Below, piece by piece: positions 7,909 through 16,940 of a stretch of DNA of 64,000 nucleotides. Source of the stretch: Nocardioides sp. (GTDB lineage Bacteria; Actinomycetota; Actinomycetes; Propionibacteriales; Nocardioidaceae); the NCBI RefSeq assembly GCF_004803405.1, contig NZ_SSXI01000004.1, positions 1 to 64,000 of the forward strand, in the 5' to 3' direction. A program made the position numbers and the translations under genes. Below the pieces are notes generated by a model that worked only from the letters and a program-made list of their open reading frames with translations, was not told the origin of the DNA and ran no database searches. The number at the start of each line of letters is the position of its first letter. The stretch's first letter is position 1.

Positions 7909-9261
7909 GTGACCACTATCCACGAAGTCGGGCCGGTCGACAGCGCAACGATCTCGGAGCTGATCAGGCGCGACGACAAGGTCCATTACGCGACAGAGCG
8001 CGATGCCAAGCGACACGCGCACATCGGCAAGCTTCTCGACCGCACGGTCGGGACCGGATCGCGGCCGTACTACGACTCCGTGGTGATCGTCGGCGCCGGC
8101 TTCACCGCCAGTGTCATGGCCGCCCGGCTGGCGCGGAGCGAGCAGTTCCACGGCAAGGTCGTCCTCGCTGGGCCGCGCACGCAGGAGTCGCGCCGAATGA
8201 AGGACGGGGCGACGCTCAGGGGCCACGGGACCGACTACATCTGTTACGCGCTCGACGTGCCGCAGAACGCCTACGTCGACGCCCTTTACGGCGACATCGT
8301 CGACGGCCGGGGCATCGGCACGAGGAACCAGGTGACGATGGCGACGAAGGGACCGACCGGCGCCTACGAGTTCGGTCGCATCGCGTCGTTCCAGGGCGGG
8401 AGGACGGGCTTCTCTCGCCCGCTGTTCTACGGCGCCCGGAACAGCCGGATGCAGGGTGCGATCCACGAGCTGATGGCCCGCAACGGAGTCATCGAGCTGG
8501 CCGAGGCGATCACCTCCGTCGACGAGGCGTTCACGCTCGCCCCGGGCAGGCGGCCGCTCATCGTCAACGCCAGCCACAACTCGGGTCTCCTCAGCGGCCG
8601 GGCGCCGGAGGTCGACTGGGCCACGAGCGCGGTCCAGGCGCCGCTGAAGGTCAGGTCGGGCGGATTCAAGACGGTGGAGACCAACGCCTCGCTGGTCGCC
8701 ACCGTGCGCCGGCGCAACCAGGTCGACGTCGGCCTCTTCAACCCGTACGGAGATCCGCTGTCGCCCAACTCGACCTTCTACGGGATCATCGTCGGCCAGG
8801 TGTCCAAGCGCGCCGGCTACGACAAGCAGCAGGAGCTCACCGAGATCACCGAGGAGCTGTACGAAGTCGCCGACGCTCTCGGCATGGACGTCGACGACGC
8901 CGATGAGACGCTGTTCGCGGGCATGGTCCCGGGCGCCCCCTGGAAGGCGCCCGCATCTCCACCTGGCACGCTGGAACTGCAGCTCATCGCTCACCAAGGT
9001 GTCTCGGCGACCTTCTCAGACGGGATGACCACGGGTGCTTCGGCGGCGGTGGCGGCTGCCGAGGCCGTAATCAGAGGTGTCGATCCCGATCGGGCCGCCC
9101 GACGCGCCGTACGCGAGGTCACCCGCGACCGCCGCATCTGGAACATCGAACGGAACAGGATCGGACCTCTTTACGACCTTCTCATCCGCACCGCTCCGGG
9201 CGCCGTTGCGTTCTACCCGTTCGGCTACCACGCCGGGACCACCTGGGCGAGCGCGGCCTGA
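7909..9261 (+). CDS. FAD/NAD(P)-binding oxidoreductase of unknown substrate
   Basis: A 450-residue protein with a dinucleotide-binding fold: VVIVGAGFTASVMAARL at about 58-74, with the GxGxxx core at 62-67. A second feature is DGMTTGASAAVAAAEAVI near the C-terminus, where FAD-dependent oxidoreductases often contact the flavin. No clear family assignment was possible beyond that; it could be an amine-oxidase-like or GMC-like flavoprotein. GTG 7909 is chosen for the purine-rich GAAAGGG at 7894-7900 and because upstream sequence overlaps the FMN reductase gene. It lies between FMN reductase and aldehyde dehydrogenase genes, which suggests it oxidises an alcohol or amine to the aldehyde used by the next gene. 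Confidence 0.7.
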   Translation: MTTIHEVGPVDSATISELIRRDDKVHYATERDAKRHAHIGKLLDRTVGTGSRPYYDSVVIVGAGFTASVMAARLARSEQFHGKVVLAGPRTQESRRMKDGATLRGHGTDYICYALDVPQNAYVDALYGDIVDGRGIGTRNQVTMATKGPTGAYEFGRIASFQGGRTGFSRPLFYGARNSRMQGAIHELMARNGVIELAEAITSVDEAFTLAPGRRPLIVNASHNSGLLSGRAPEVDWATSAVQAPLKVRSGGFKTVETNASLVATVRRRNQVDVGLFNPYGDPLSPNSTFYGIIVGQVSKRAGYDKQQELTEITEELYEVADALGMDVDDADETLFAGMVPGAPWKAPASPPGTLELQLIAHQGVSATFSDGMTTGASAAVAAAEAVIRGVDPDRAARRAVREVTRDRRIWNIERNRIGPLYDLLIRTAPGAVAFYPFGYHAGTTWASAA

Positions 9262-9315
9262 AGCCGCTCTCCCGGACCTGTCTTTCCAAGAACTGACCGC
9301 AGAAGGGAACCCCCG

Positions 9316-10821
9316 ATGACCATCATCGACAAGGACGTCACAGAGACCGTCACTGGAAAGCGAAAGCGCTCGGTCAAGACGCCGCCGGAGGGCGGAGTGC
9401 AACCGGGAGCCGACGTAGCGGAGCTCGCAGTGGTCTTCGCGCGGCAACGTGACGGGTTCGCCGGCAGCGCCGTGCCGTCGCTGCACGAGCGAAGGGCCAC
9501 CCTCCTCAAGCTGCAGCGGCTCGTCGAGCAGAACCGGCTGGTCTTCATCGAGGCCGCCAACGCGGACTTCGGCACCAGGGCGGCGTTCGAGACCGAGATG
9601 TCCGAGATCGTGGGGACCATCAGCATCATCCGCTATATGCGTCGGAACCTCCGGTCGTGGATGGCGCCGCGTCGGCGTTCGGCCTCGATCTGGTTCAAGC
9701 CGGCCAAGAACCGCGTCGAGCCGGCGCCGCTCGGAGTCGTCGGCGTCGTCTCGCCGTGGAACTTCCCGCTCCACCTGGCCCTGATCCCAGCGGCCACCGC
9801 GCTGGCGGCGGGAAACCGGGTCATGCTGAAGGTCAGTGAGTTCACGCCGCACACCTCGGCTGTGCTCAAACGACTCATCGAGGAGAACTTCAGCCGCGAC
9901 GTCTTCTACGTCACCGACGGCGGCGGCGAGGTCGCCTCGGCCTTCACGAAGCTGCCCTTCGACCACCTGCTGTTCACCGGCTCGACCCAGGTCGGCAAGA
10001 TCGTCGCCAAGGCCGCTGCCGACAACCTGACGCCGGTGACTCTCGAGCTCGGTGGCAAGAGCCCGGTGATCGTCGACGCGGATTACCCCATCGGACGAGC
10101 CGCGGCCACGGTGGCGTGGGGGAAGCTCTACAACGGCGGCCAGGTGTGCATCTCCCCCGACTACGTGCTGGTGCCGCAGGGACGCGAGAAGGAGTTCGCC
10201 ATCGCAGTGGTGGAGGAAGCGCGCAAGCTCTACCCGAAGGCAGCCGGGAACCCCGAGTACACGGCGATCCTCAACCAGCGGCACTACGACCGGATCACCG
10301 CCTACGTCACGGAGGCCCGGTCGCTGGGCGCCGAGGTGATCTCGGTCGAGGATCCCGAGCTCGGCAGGGAGCGCCGTCAGCTTCCGCTGACCATGATCAT
10401 CAACCCGCCGGAGGACGCGACCGTCATGAAGGATGAGATTTTCGGCCCGGTCCTGCCGATCATCGGCTACGACGGCGACGAGACGGCCGCGGACTTCGTC
10501 AACGCCAGGTCGACGCCCCTGGCGCTCTACGTCCTGAGCGCCGTGAAGCGGCATCAGAAGCGGTGGCTCAGCCGAATCGCCAGCGGCAGCGCCGTCGTCA
10601 ACGACATGATGATCGGCTACCTGCAGAACGACCTTCCGTTCGGCGGACGGGGAGGCTCCGGGTACGGCGCCTACCACGGTCGCGAGGGGTTCGACGCGAT
10701 GTCGCACCTGAGGCCGGTTATGTACCAGCGGGCCATCTTCGGACGCACGGGCGGACAGATGCTCTACCCGCCGTACGGCAAGGTGGCCGACCTGCTGCTG
10801 AACCTGATGCGCCGCGTCTGA
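9316..10821 (+). CDS. Aldehyde dehydrogenase, coniferyl aldehyde dehydrogenase type
   Basis: A 501-residue NAD(P)-dependent aldehyde dehydrogenase. The catalytic residues are visible: Asn149 in SPWNFP, Glu244 in LELGGKSP and Cys278 in NGGQVCISPDYVLVP. The CISPDYVL pattern is typical of the coniferyl-aldehyde dehydrogenase subgroup, which also accepts aliphatic aldehydes. RBS AGAAGGGA lies just upstream of ATG 9316. A 54-base gap separates it from the flavoprotein gene, so the three genes 7269-10821 are probably one operon, closed by the large hairpin at 10837-10899. It would oxidise an aldehyde to an acid ready for CoA ligation; the exact aldehyde is inferred only by family. Confidence 0.92.
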   Translation: MTIIDKDVTETVTGKRKRSVKTPPEGGVQPGADVAELAVVFARQRDGFAGSAVPSLHERRATLLKLQRLVEQNRLVFIEAANADFGTRAAFETEMSEIVGTISIIRYMRRNLRSWMAPRRRSASIWFKPAKNRVEPAPLGVVGVVSPWNFPLHLALIPAATALAAGNRVMLKVSEFTPHTSAVLKRLIEENFSRDVFYVTDGGGEVASAFTKLPFDHLLFTGSTQVGKIVAKAAADNLTPVTLELGGKSPVIVDADYPIGRAAATVAWGKLYNGGQVCISPDYVLVPQGREKEFAIAVVEEARKLYPKAAGNPEYTAILNQRHYDRITAYVTEARSLGAEVISVEDPELGRERRQLPLTMIINPPEDATVMKDEIFGPVLPIIGYDGDETAADFVNARSTPLALYVLSAVKRHQKRWLSRIASGSAVVNDMMIGYLQNDLPFGGRGGSGYGAYHGREGFDAMSHLRPVMYQRAIFGRTGGQMLYPPYGKVADLLLNLMRRV

Positions 10822-10836
10822 TCGTCGGAGTGCCCG

Positions 10837-10899
10837 GACGGAGCCGGGAACGCGAAGCCGGGACGGTCCCGTTCCGGCGCGCGTTCGCGGGCCTCCGTC
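10837..10899. terminator. Large nested hairpin between convergent genes
   Basis: GACGGAG (10837-10843) pairs with CTCCGTC (10893-10899). Inside it GAACGCG (10848-10854) pairs with CGCGTTC (10880-10886). No U-tract is obvious. The position between a plus and a minus gene end suits bidirectional termination. Confidence 0.6.
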
Positions 10900-10929
10900 G
10901 GCGCAAGAGTAGTTGCTGGGGGAAACGTG

Positions 10930-11727
10930 CTACTTCGCGGCGGCGAGTGCTGCAAAGCGCCGGAACTGCTCCGCTCGCTCGTGTGTTCGCTGCGCGTCGA
11001 AGCCGCGCTCGACTGCTCCCAGCAGCAGCGACTTCGTGGCGGCGACGGCGTCGTGCGGATGTGCGGTCACACCCTGCACCATCTGCTCGAGGGCGCTGTC
11101 CAGGTCCTCTCGGGCGACGACGCGGCTCACCAGTCCGCTGGCCATCGCCTCGTCCGCCTCCACGAACCTGCCGGACGCCGTCCACTCCAGCGCGCGGGAG
11201 TAGCCGACCGCCCTGACGAGGTTCGTGGTCCCGGTGAGGTCGGGGACCAGGCCGAGAGCGGGCTCGCGCAGGCTGAACTTCACGTCGTCCGTCGCGATCC
11301 GGATGTCGCAGGCCAGCGCGAGCTGGAAAGCGGCACCGATCGCGTAGCCCTGGACTGCCGCGATGCTGATGAAGCGGGAGTCCCTCAGCCACGCGAAGCC
11401 GCCCTGGTACCCCGCGACCGTCCGGTCGAAGTCCTCGAAGGAGAGGTCGGCGAGCCCGGTGAGCGGGGCGTCCTCGCCGACCTGTTCGCCCGCGAGGAGG
11501 CGACGGTCCACGCCGGCGCTGAACGACTCGCCGGCGCCACGGACGACGACGGCACGTACCTCGTCACCGATGCATGCACCGATCGCGCCCAACGTCGTCC
11601 ACGTGCTCGGTCGCATCGCGTTGAGGACGTCAGGCCGGTTCAGGGTGACGGTGAGAACGGCCCCTTCCTGGGAGCACGTGATGCCTCCCCGCTCGGCAAG
11701 GTCGTAGCGATCTGCAGGCTTCGGCAT
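10930..11727 (-). CDS. Enoyl-CoA hydratase/isomerase family protein with altered active site
   Basis: A 265-residue crotonase-fold protein starting at ATG 11727 (MPKPADRYDL); an upstream ATG at 11778 adds a non-family tail. The oxyanion-hole motif is SFSAGVD. The first catalytic glutamate position reads AAFQLALACD, with Gln instead of Glu, while the second is present in SLREPALG. Loss of one acid is common in crotonases that act as isomerases, hydrolases or C-C lyases, so simple hydration should not be assumed. The gene converges on the aldehyde dehydrogenase and is divergent from the Mce operon. Confidence 0.85.
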   Translation of the reverse strand: MPKPADRYDLAERGGITCSQEGAVLTVTLNRPDVLNAMRPSTWTTLGAIGACIGDEVRAVVVRGAGESFSAGVDRRLLAGEQVGEDAPLTGLADLSFEDFDRTVAGYQGGFAWLRDSRFISIAAVQGYAIGAAFQLALACDIRIATDDVKFSLREPALGLVPDLTGTTNLVRAVGYSRALEWTASGRFVEADEAMASGLVSRVVAREDLDSALEQMVQGVTAHPHDAVAATKSLLLGAVERGFDAQRTHERAEQFRRFAALAAAK

Positions 11728-11832
11728 GGCCGCAACGTAGTACCAGCGCCAGGGTTCTGCAAAGAGTTGCAGAATCACCTCCGGGCGACACCGCCGAGTC
11801 CGGATGCCCGTGGCGCGCGCGTTCCAACCCGA

Positions 11833-11875
11833 GGCGCGATCGTTCTATGAGATGCCGATCACACATTCCTACCGT
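11833..11875 (+). promoter_or_regulatory. Copy 2 of the shared promoter element, driving the Mce operon
   Basis: GGCGCGATCGTTCTATGAG at 11833-11851, 7 bases, TCACAC at 11859-11864, then TACCGT at 11870-11875 as the -10 (TANNNT). Predicted transcription start is near 11882, 37 bases before ATG 11919. The 19-base core is identical to the copy at 35210-35192 on the other strand. Confidence 0.8.
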
Positions 11876-11918
11876 GGAACGGCCGAGGGAGAGGGCGGCA
11901 CGAACCGAGACAGGGCCG

Positions 11919-12896
11919 ATGAACTCACCAGGGGGAACCGACGTGCCGCCGACTCGAGCGTCCGCTGGAACCGCGGTCAGGAGCCGCGCACGACAAGGCG
12001 GACCGGAGCCGACGGCCGGACGACGGAACGTCGAGCTGGCCCAAGCCCTGCTTGCCGAGCCGGGGACAGGGCGTCCCGGTCCTGACGGGATGAGCCCGGA
12101 GGCACGCCGGATCGCACGGGAAGCGCTGCGCTCGTCGACGCCGTTCAAGACGTTCGCGACGTTCGGCGACTTCTACGCCTTCGTCGGCAAGGTCTTCGCG
12201 CAGATGTTCACGCGTCGGTTCCGATTCAGGGAGTTCGTCACGCAGGCGTGGTTCATCACGACGGTGTCGTTCGGGCCCGCTTTGCTGGTGTCGGTCCCGT
12301 TCTGCGTGGTCATCGTCTTCCAGATCAACCAGGTCCTGATTCAGATCGGCGCGGTCGACCTCGCCGGCGCGGGCGCGGCGGTGGCGGTCGTACGCGAGAT
12401 CGGCCCGCTCGTGAGCGTCCTGGTCGTTGCCGGGGCGGGTGCGACCGCGATTTGCGCGGACCTCGGCTCCCGCAAGATCCGCGAGGAGATCGATGCCCTG
12501 GTCACCCTCGGCATCGATCCCATCGAGCGGCTGGTGGTGCCGCGGGTCGTGGCATCGACCCTCGTCGCGGTCGCCCTCAACGGCATGGTGACCGTGGTTG
12601 GTCTGATCGGTGGTTACTTCTTCTCTGTGGTGCTCCAGGGGGCCACGCCAGGGCTCTACCTCTCCGAGCTGACGCTCCTGGTGGGTCTTTCCGACTTCCT
12701 GGCCTCCGAGGTGAAGGCTGCGGTCTTCGGTCTGCTCGCCGGTCTGACCGCCTGCTACCTGGGCCTCAACGCCAAGGGCGGCCCCAAGGGAGTCGGGGAA
12801 GCCGTGAACCAGACCGTGGTCTTTGCGTTCATGTTGCTGTTCGGAGCCAACAGCGTGATCACTGCGCTGTTCTTCCAGCTGAAGTTGGGAGCCTGA
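11919..12896 (+). CDS. yrbEA: YrbE-type ABC transporter permease A of the Mce system
   Basis: About 325 residues. After a low-complexity cytoplasmic lead, the MlaE/YrbE permease domain begins near residue 90 with several hydrophobic helices (LLVSVPFCVVIVFQI, LVSVLVVAGAGATA, ALNGMVTVVGLIGGYFF). The signature loop DLGSRKIREEIDALVTLGIDP, in which the EExDAL motif contacts the ATPase, is clear. It forms the inner-membrane channel of a Mce lipid importer with the next gene, whose start lies one base after its stop. ATG 11919 is favoured because an ATG at 11847 would lie inside the promoter element. No ATPase gene (MceG/Mkl) is in the window, as is usual in actinobacteria where it is encoded elsewhere. 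Confidence 0.92.
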   Translation: MNSPGGTDVPPTRASAGTAVRSRARQGGPEPTAGRRNVELAQALLAEPGTGRPGPDGMSPEARRIAREALRSSTPFKTFATFGDFYAFVGKVFAQMFTRRFRFREFVTQAWFITTVSFGPALLVSVPFCVVIVFQINQVLIQIGAVDLAGAGAAVAVVREIGPLVSVLVVAGAGATAICADLGSRKIREEIDALVTLGIDPIERLVVPRVVASTLVAVALNGMVTVVGLIGGYFFSVVLQGATPGLYLSELTLLVGLSDFLASEVKAAVFGLLAGLTACYLGLNAKGGPKGVGEAVNQTVVFAFMLLFGANSVITALFFQLKLGA

Positions 12897-12897
12897 C

Positions 12898-13746
12898 ATG
12901 GCGCTGACGATGAACGGCCACGGCTCAGAGATGCTACGCCACCTGGCGAAGCCCACCACCGCCCTGCGCGAGCTCGGCGGCCAGCTGAGCTTCCACGGCA
13001 ACGCCTACTCCCATGTTCCTCGGGCCCTGAAGCACTACCCCAGGGAGATCATGCGGCTCCTCGCCGAGGCCGCGCTCGGCTCGGGTGCGCTCGCCCTCAT
13101 CGGCGGCACCGTGCTGGTGATCGGCTTCCTGACCGCCGCCTCCGGCATCGAGGTCGGCCTGCAGGCCTACACCTCATTCGACAACATCGGCGTCTCAACC
13201 CTGTCCGGCTTCTTCTCGGCGTACTTCAACACCCGGGAGATCGCACCGCTGGTGTCTGGCATCGCACTGACTGCCACGGTCGGCGCCGGCTTCACTGCCC
13301 AGATCGGGGCGATGCGGGTCAGCGAGGAGATCGACGCCCTCGAAGTCATGGCGGTCCCACCAGTGCCCTACCTGGTCACTACCAGGATCATCGCCGGGCT
13401 GATCGCGGTCGTGCCGCTCTTCGCGGTCGCCCTGATGCTGTGCTGGCTGGCGACCTACGTCGTCGTCGTCGTCGGCTACGACCAGGCGCCCGGCACCTAT
13501 CAGCACTACTTCGACACCTTCCTCATCCCGGGCGACCTCTTCCTGGCCATCGTCAAGGTCATCTTGATGGCATTGGTGATCGTCTCGATCTGCTGCTATC
13601 ACGGTTTTCGCACTTCGGGAGGACCTGCGGGCGTGGGCGAGGCGGTCGGGAGGGCGGTCCGCTCGTCTCTGATCTGCATGATGTTCATCGACCTGATCTT
13701 CGCCGTCGCCATCTGGGGCGGCCCGTCGGTCCACATCGCGGGGTGA
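12898..13746 (+). CDS. yrbEB: YrbE-type ABC transporter permease B of the Mce system
   Basis: A 282-residue MlaE-family permease. Hydrophobic helices include LALIGGTVLVIGFLTA, IIAGLIAVVPLFAVALMLCWLA and FLAIVKVILMALVIVSICC. The ATPase-contact loop carries QIGAMRVSEEIDALEVM. The C-terminal TSGGPAGVGEAVGRAV segment is the usual end of YrbE proteins. It partners YrbEA to make a heterodimeric permease. The gene starts one base after yrbEA ends and is followed four bases later by mceA, so it is in the middle of one tightly packed operon. Confidence 0.94.
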   Translation: MALTMNGHGSEMLRHLAKPTTALRELGGQLSFHGNAYSHVPRALKHYPREIMRLLAEAALGSGALALIGGTVLVIGFLTAASGIEVGLQAYTSFDNIGVSTLSGFFSAYFNTREIAPLVSGIALTATVGAGFTAQIGAMRVSEEIDALEVMAVPPVPYLVTTRIIAGLIAVVPLFAVALMLCWLATYVVVVVGYDQAPGTYQHYFDTFLIPGDLFLAIVKVILMALVIVSICCYHGFRTSGGPAGVGEAVGRAVRSSLICMMFIDLIFAVAIWGGPSVHIAG

Positions 13747-13750
13747 CCAG

Positions 13751-14932
13751 ATGACGCCCTCATCGCACCGGATCGACCGCCAGGTCGTCTACGGGTTCCT
13801 CTTCATCGGCCTCATCGGGCTGCTCATCGCCGGCACGATCGCGCAGTACCGGGGCGCGTTCGAGGACAACGTCGTGATCACCGTCGAGTCGGACCGGGCT
13901 GGCCTCACGTTGGCCAAGGGCGCGCCGATCAAGCTTCGCGGGGTGGAGATCGGCGACGTCGGGGAGATCGACTTCGACGGCGAGACCGTCATGATCGAGC
14001 TCGAGATAGATCACGACAAGGTCCACCGGGTGCCGGCGGACGTGACCGCGCAGATCGTGCCTCCCACGGCGTTCGGCGCCAAGTACGTCCAGCTCACGAC
14101 ACCCCCTGGCAGTACGGCGGAACCGATCGAGGCGGGAGCGTTGATCCCGGCGACACGGGTCACGGTCGAAGTCGACGAGGCCTTCGAGAACCTCACCGAG
14201 GTGCTCGATGTCGCCCGTCCGGCCGAGGTCAACGCTGCGCTGACCGCTGTGGCGGGCGCAGTCGACCAACGCGGGCTGCTGGTCGGGGAGCTCATCAGCC
14301 AAACCGACCAGTACCTGGTCTCGCTCAACCCGGCGCTGCCGACGCTGAGCTCGGACCTGAGGGTCGCCGACGACGTCCTCGCCGTTTACGGAGCCGCCCG
14401 GCCTGACCTGATCGGCACGCTGACTCAGACCGGCGAGATCTCCGACGCGCTCGTCCGTCAGCAGGTGTCCCTGAGGGCGATCGAGCGCAGCCTCACCACC
14501 TTCAGCGACGAGGCGGACGTCCTGCTCCGCAGCGCGGAGGACGGAATCGTCACCACGCTCACCCTGCTCGAGCCGGTCACCAGGACGCTGGAGCGCTACT
14601 CGCCCGAGCTTCCCTGCGTCGTCCTCGGTCTGGTGGCCGTCAACGGCCCCATGGAGGCGGCGATCGGCGGGACGAACCCTGGTCTCACCACACACAGCCG
14701 GCTGATACCCCGCCGCGACCCCTACACCTACGGTCAGAACCTGCCCCTGCTCGGCGAGGATCGCGGGCCTGTCTGCTTCGGACTGCCGCACATCACCCCG
14801 GCCGAGGCGGCGCTGCCGCCACCGTCGATGCGAACCGGTGCGAACCCCCACGTCGGGCGGCAACCCACGCCGAGCCAATCAGCACTCGACACGCTGCTCG
14901 GTCTGCTCGCCGGAGGAGTCATCCTGCCATGA
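13751..14932 (+). CDS. mceA: Mce family protein A
   Basis: A 393-residue MCE protein. One membrane anchor is at about 12-31 (VVYGFLFIGLIGLLIAGTI). The MCE domain follows at about 40-115, including KLRGVEIGDVGEI and the AKYVQLTTP strand. A long helical region at about 135-300 is expected to build the needle-like lipid tunnel, and the C-terminus is Pro-rich. It lies outside the membrane and binds or passes hydrophobic substrate toward the YrbE channel. The start is four bases after yrbEB; the stop overlaps mceB (ATGA). Confidence 0.92.
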   Translation: MTPSSHRIDRQVVYGFLFIGLIGLLIAGTIAQYRGAFEDNVVITVESDRAGLTLAKGAPIKLRGVEIGDVGEIDFDGETVMIELEIDHDKVHRVPADVTAQIVPPTAFGAKYVQLTTPPGSTAEPIEAGALIPATRVTVEVDEAFENLTEVLDVARPAEVNAALTAVAGAVDQRGLLVGELISQTDQYLVSLNPALPTLSSDLRVADDVLAVYGAARPDLIGTLTQTGEISDALVRQQVSLRAIERSLTTFSDEADVLLRSAEDGIVTTLTLLEPVTRTLERYSPELPCVVLGLVAVNGPMEAAIGGTNPGLTTHSRLIPRRDPYTYGQNLPLLGEDRGPVCFGLPHITPAEAALPPPSMRTGANPHVGRQPTPSQSALDTLLGLLAGGVILP

Positions 14933-15954
14933 AGTTGAGCGTTGAACGCCGACGCCAGCGCGCGGACCTGGTCAAACTGAGCGCGTTCCTGGCGCTCGCC
15001 GCCGTCGTCACCGTGTGGGTCGCGGCCGTCACGGGCGAGTACCGGCCCGATGACCGCGAGACCTACGCCGCCGTCTTCGACGGCGTCTCCGGTCTGTCCC
15101 CCGGCGACGACGTACGCATTGCGGGCGTCGACGTCGGCAAGGTCGAGGAGATGGACGTCCAGGACGACAACACCGTGCGGGTGACGTTCAACGTCCGAGA
15201 CGACCAAGAGCTGACGACCGCCACACACGCCACGATCCAGTACCGCAACCTGACTGGTGACCGGATCGTCCTGCTCACCCAGGGACGCGACCGCGCGCAG
15301 GTCCTCGATGCCGGCGGGACGATCCCTGTTTCACAGACCGCCTCAGCGCTCGACCTCGACAGCCTCCTCAACGGCTTCCGCCCGCTGTTCGCCGGCCTGG
15401 GCCCGTCGGCGATCAATGAGCTGGCCGGTCAGGTGGTCCAGGTGCTACAGGGGCAGCAGTCTGCGGTAGCCGCCCTGGTGGACCACGTCGCGTCCGTCAC
15501 GACGACGATCGGGAGTCGCGAGGAGCTGATCGGGCAGGTGATCCGCAACCTCAACAGCGTCCTAGGCACCGTCGACGAGAACTCCGGCTCCCTGGGCGAG
15601 CTGATCGACGGGCTCGACGCGCTCCTGGTCGGCCTCGACAAGCAGGACACCCAGCTGCTGGACGCGGCAGCCGAGATCGACCGATTCGCCCGGGAGACCA
15701 CGGCGTTGCTCACCGGCGCGCGCGGCGATGCACGGGACGACCTTGCGGCACTCCTCGTGGCCGCCCGTGGACTCAACCGGAAGTCCGCCACCCTCGAGCA
15801 GGTTCTCGCGGCGCTGGCCCGCCACTACCCGGCGATGCAGAGCACGGCCTCCTACGGCAACTTCTACAACACCTTCATCTGCGGCATACGCGTCCAGACC
15901 GACCTGGGAACGGGGCCGTGGATCCATTCCGACGCGAGGAGATGCCGACGATGA
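14929..15954 (+). CDS. mceB: Mce family protein B
   Basis: A 341-residue MCE protein. An anchor at about 17-35 (LSAFLALAAVVTVWVAAV) precedes the MCE domain with DGVSGLSPGDDVRIAGVDVGKVEEM and QYRNLTGDRIVLL. A helical region (about 145-300) follows, and the end has the conserved TASYGNFYNTFICGIRV segment seen in actinobacterial MceB proteins. It overlaps both mceA and mceC by four bases. Its role is one of six subunits of the hetero-oligomeric substrate tunnel. Confidence 0.92.
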   Translation: MKLSVERRRQRADLVKLSAFLALAAVVTVWVAAVTGEYRPDDRETYAAVFDGVSGLSPGDDVRIAGVDVGKVEEMDVQDDNTVRVTFNVRDDQELTTATHATIQYRNLTGDRIVLLTQGRDRAQVLDAGGTIPVSQTASALDLDSLLNGFRPLFAGLGPSAINELAGQVVQVLQGQQSAVAALVDHVASVTTTIGSREELIGQVIRNLNSVLGTVDENSGSLGELIDGLDALLVGLDKQDTQLLDAAAEIDRFARETTALLTGARGDARDDLAALLVAARGLNRKSATLEQVLAALARHYPAMQSTASYGNFYNTFICGIRVQTDLGTGPWIHSDARRCRR

Positions 15955-16940
15955 GAAAGGACAATCCCGAGCGGCTCGCGATCCGCGGCATCGTGGGCAC
16001 CGTGGCGCTGGTGCTGACCGTGCTTGCCGCTCTCAACATCAACAGGCTGCCGCTGATCGGAAACAACGACGTCATCCACGTCCAGTTCGCCGAAGCCGGC
16101 GGGCTCAAGGAGGGGGACGCAGTGTTGGTCTCAGGGGCCCAGATGGGCAAGGTTCGCGAGGTCCGCCTTGATGGCGGGCTCGTGGTCGCCGACCTGGTTA
16201 TCACCGACGGCGACATCGAGATCGGCGATCGCACCGAGGCCCGGATCATCACCGTGACACTACTGGGCCGGGCAGCGGTGGAGCTGGACCCGCGCGGATC
16301 GAGTAACCTCGAAGCGGGCGGGACGATCCCGGTCGATCGCACGTCGTCGCCGTACAACCTGACCAGCACGCTCAATCAGCTCACCGAGACGAGCGCGGCC
16401 ATCGACAAGGACCAGCTCACCGCTGCGCTCGAGGAGACATCCTCCATGCTGCGCGCGAGCAGCCCCGACCTCGGCCCGGCGCTCGACGGGCTCACCGCGC
16501 TGTCGTCCGCGGTCTCGGCCAACGACGACGAGCTGCTGTCGCTCGTCGACCGTGCCGACCGGGTCACCGCGGTGCTTGCCAGCCGCGACGATCAGATCGC
16601 GTCGCTCCTGGGCGCCGGACGATCGCTGCTCTCGGAGGTGGAGGATCGCCAAGACGTCGTCGTCGGGCTCCTGCACAGCGCCCGGGCGCTGTCGTCCCAG
16701 CTGCGACTGTTCATCCGAGACACCGACGACGTGATCGGCCCGGCGCTGGACGAGCTTGACCGGTTGGTCGACGTGCTCAACGACAACAAGGCGAACCTGC
16801 AGGCCACGATCACCGGGCTGCGCGGCTACACCACCGCCGTCGGCGAGGCGCTGGCCAGCGGCCCCTGGTTCGACATCTACATGCAGAACCTCACGGCTCC
16901 AACCACCCTGGCCCCGATCTTTTCGGGGGTGACGCAATGA
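15951..16940 (+). CDS. mceC: Mce family protein C
   Basis: About 329 residues when started at ATG 15951, which overlaps the mceB stop (ATGA) like every other junction in the operon; an in-frame ATG at 15942 is the alternative. The membrane anchor is at about 10-28 (IRGIVGTVALVLTVLAAL), followed by the MCE domain (GGLKEGDAVLVSGAQMGKVREV, then LLGRAAVELDP). Helical repeats with alternating hydrophobic positions run from about 125 to 300. It is a tunnel subunit of the lipid importer. Confidence 0.9.
   Translation: MRKDNPERLAIRGIVGTVALVLTVLAALNINRLPLIGNNDVIHVQFAEAGGLKEGDAVLVSGAQMGKVREVRLDGGLVVADLVITDGDIEIGDRTEARIITVTLLGRAAVELDPRGSSNLEAGGTIPVDRTSSPYNLTSTLNQLTETSAAIDKDQLTAALEETSSMLRASSPDLGPALDGLTALSSAVSANDDELLSLVDRADRVTAVLASRDDQIASLLGAGRSLLSEVEDRQDVVVGLLHSARALSSQLRLFIRDTDDVIGPALDELDRLVDVLNDNKANLQATITGLRGYTTAVGEALASGPWFDIYMQNLTAPTTLAPIFSGVTQ

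Noticed and set aside
9016..10707. Long open frames antisense to real genes (also 24571-26616 and 46605-48914)
   Set aside because: They are mirrors of high-GC coding sequence: low-complexity Arg/Gly/Leu-rich translations with no family motifs, opposite genes with full catalytic motifs.
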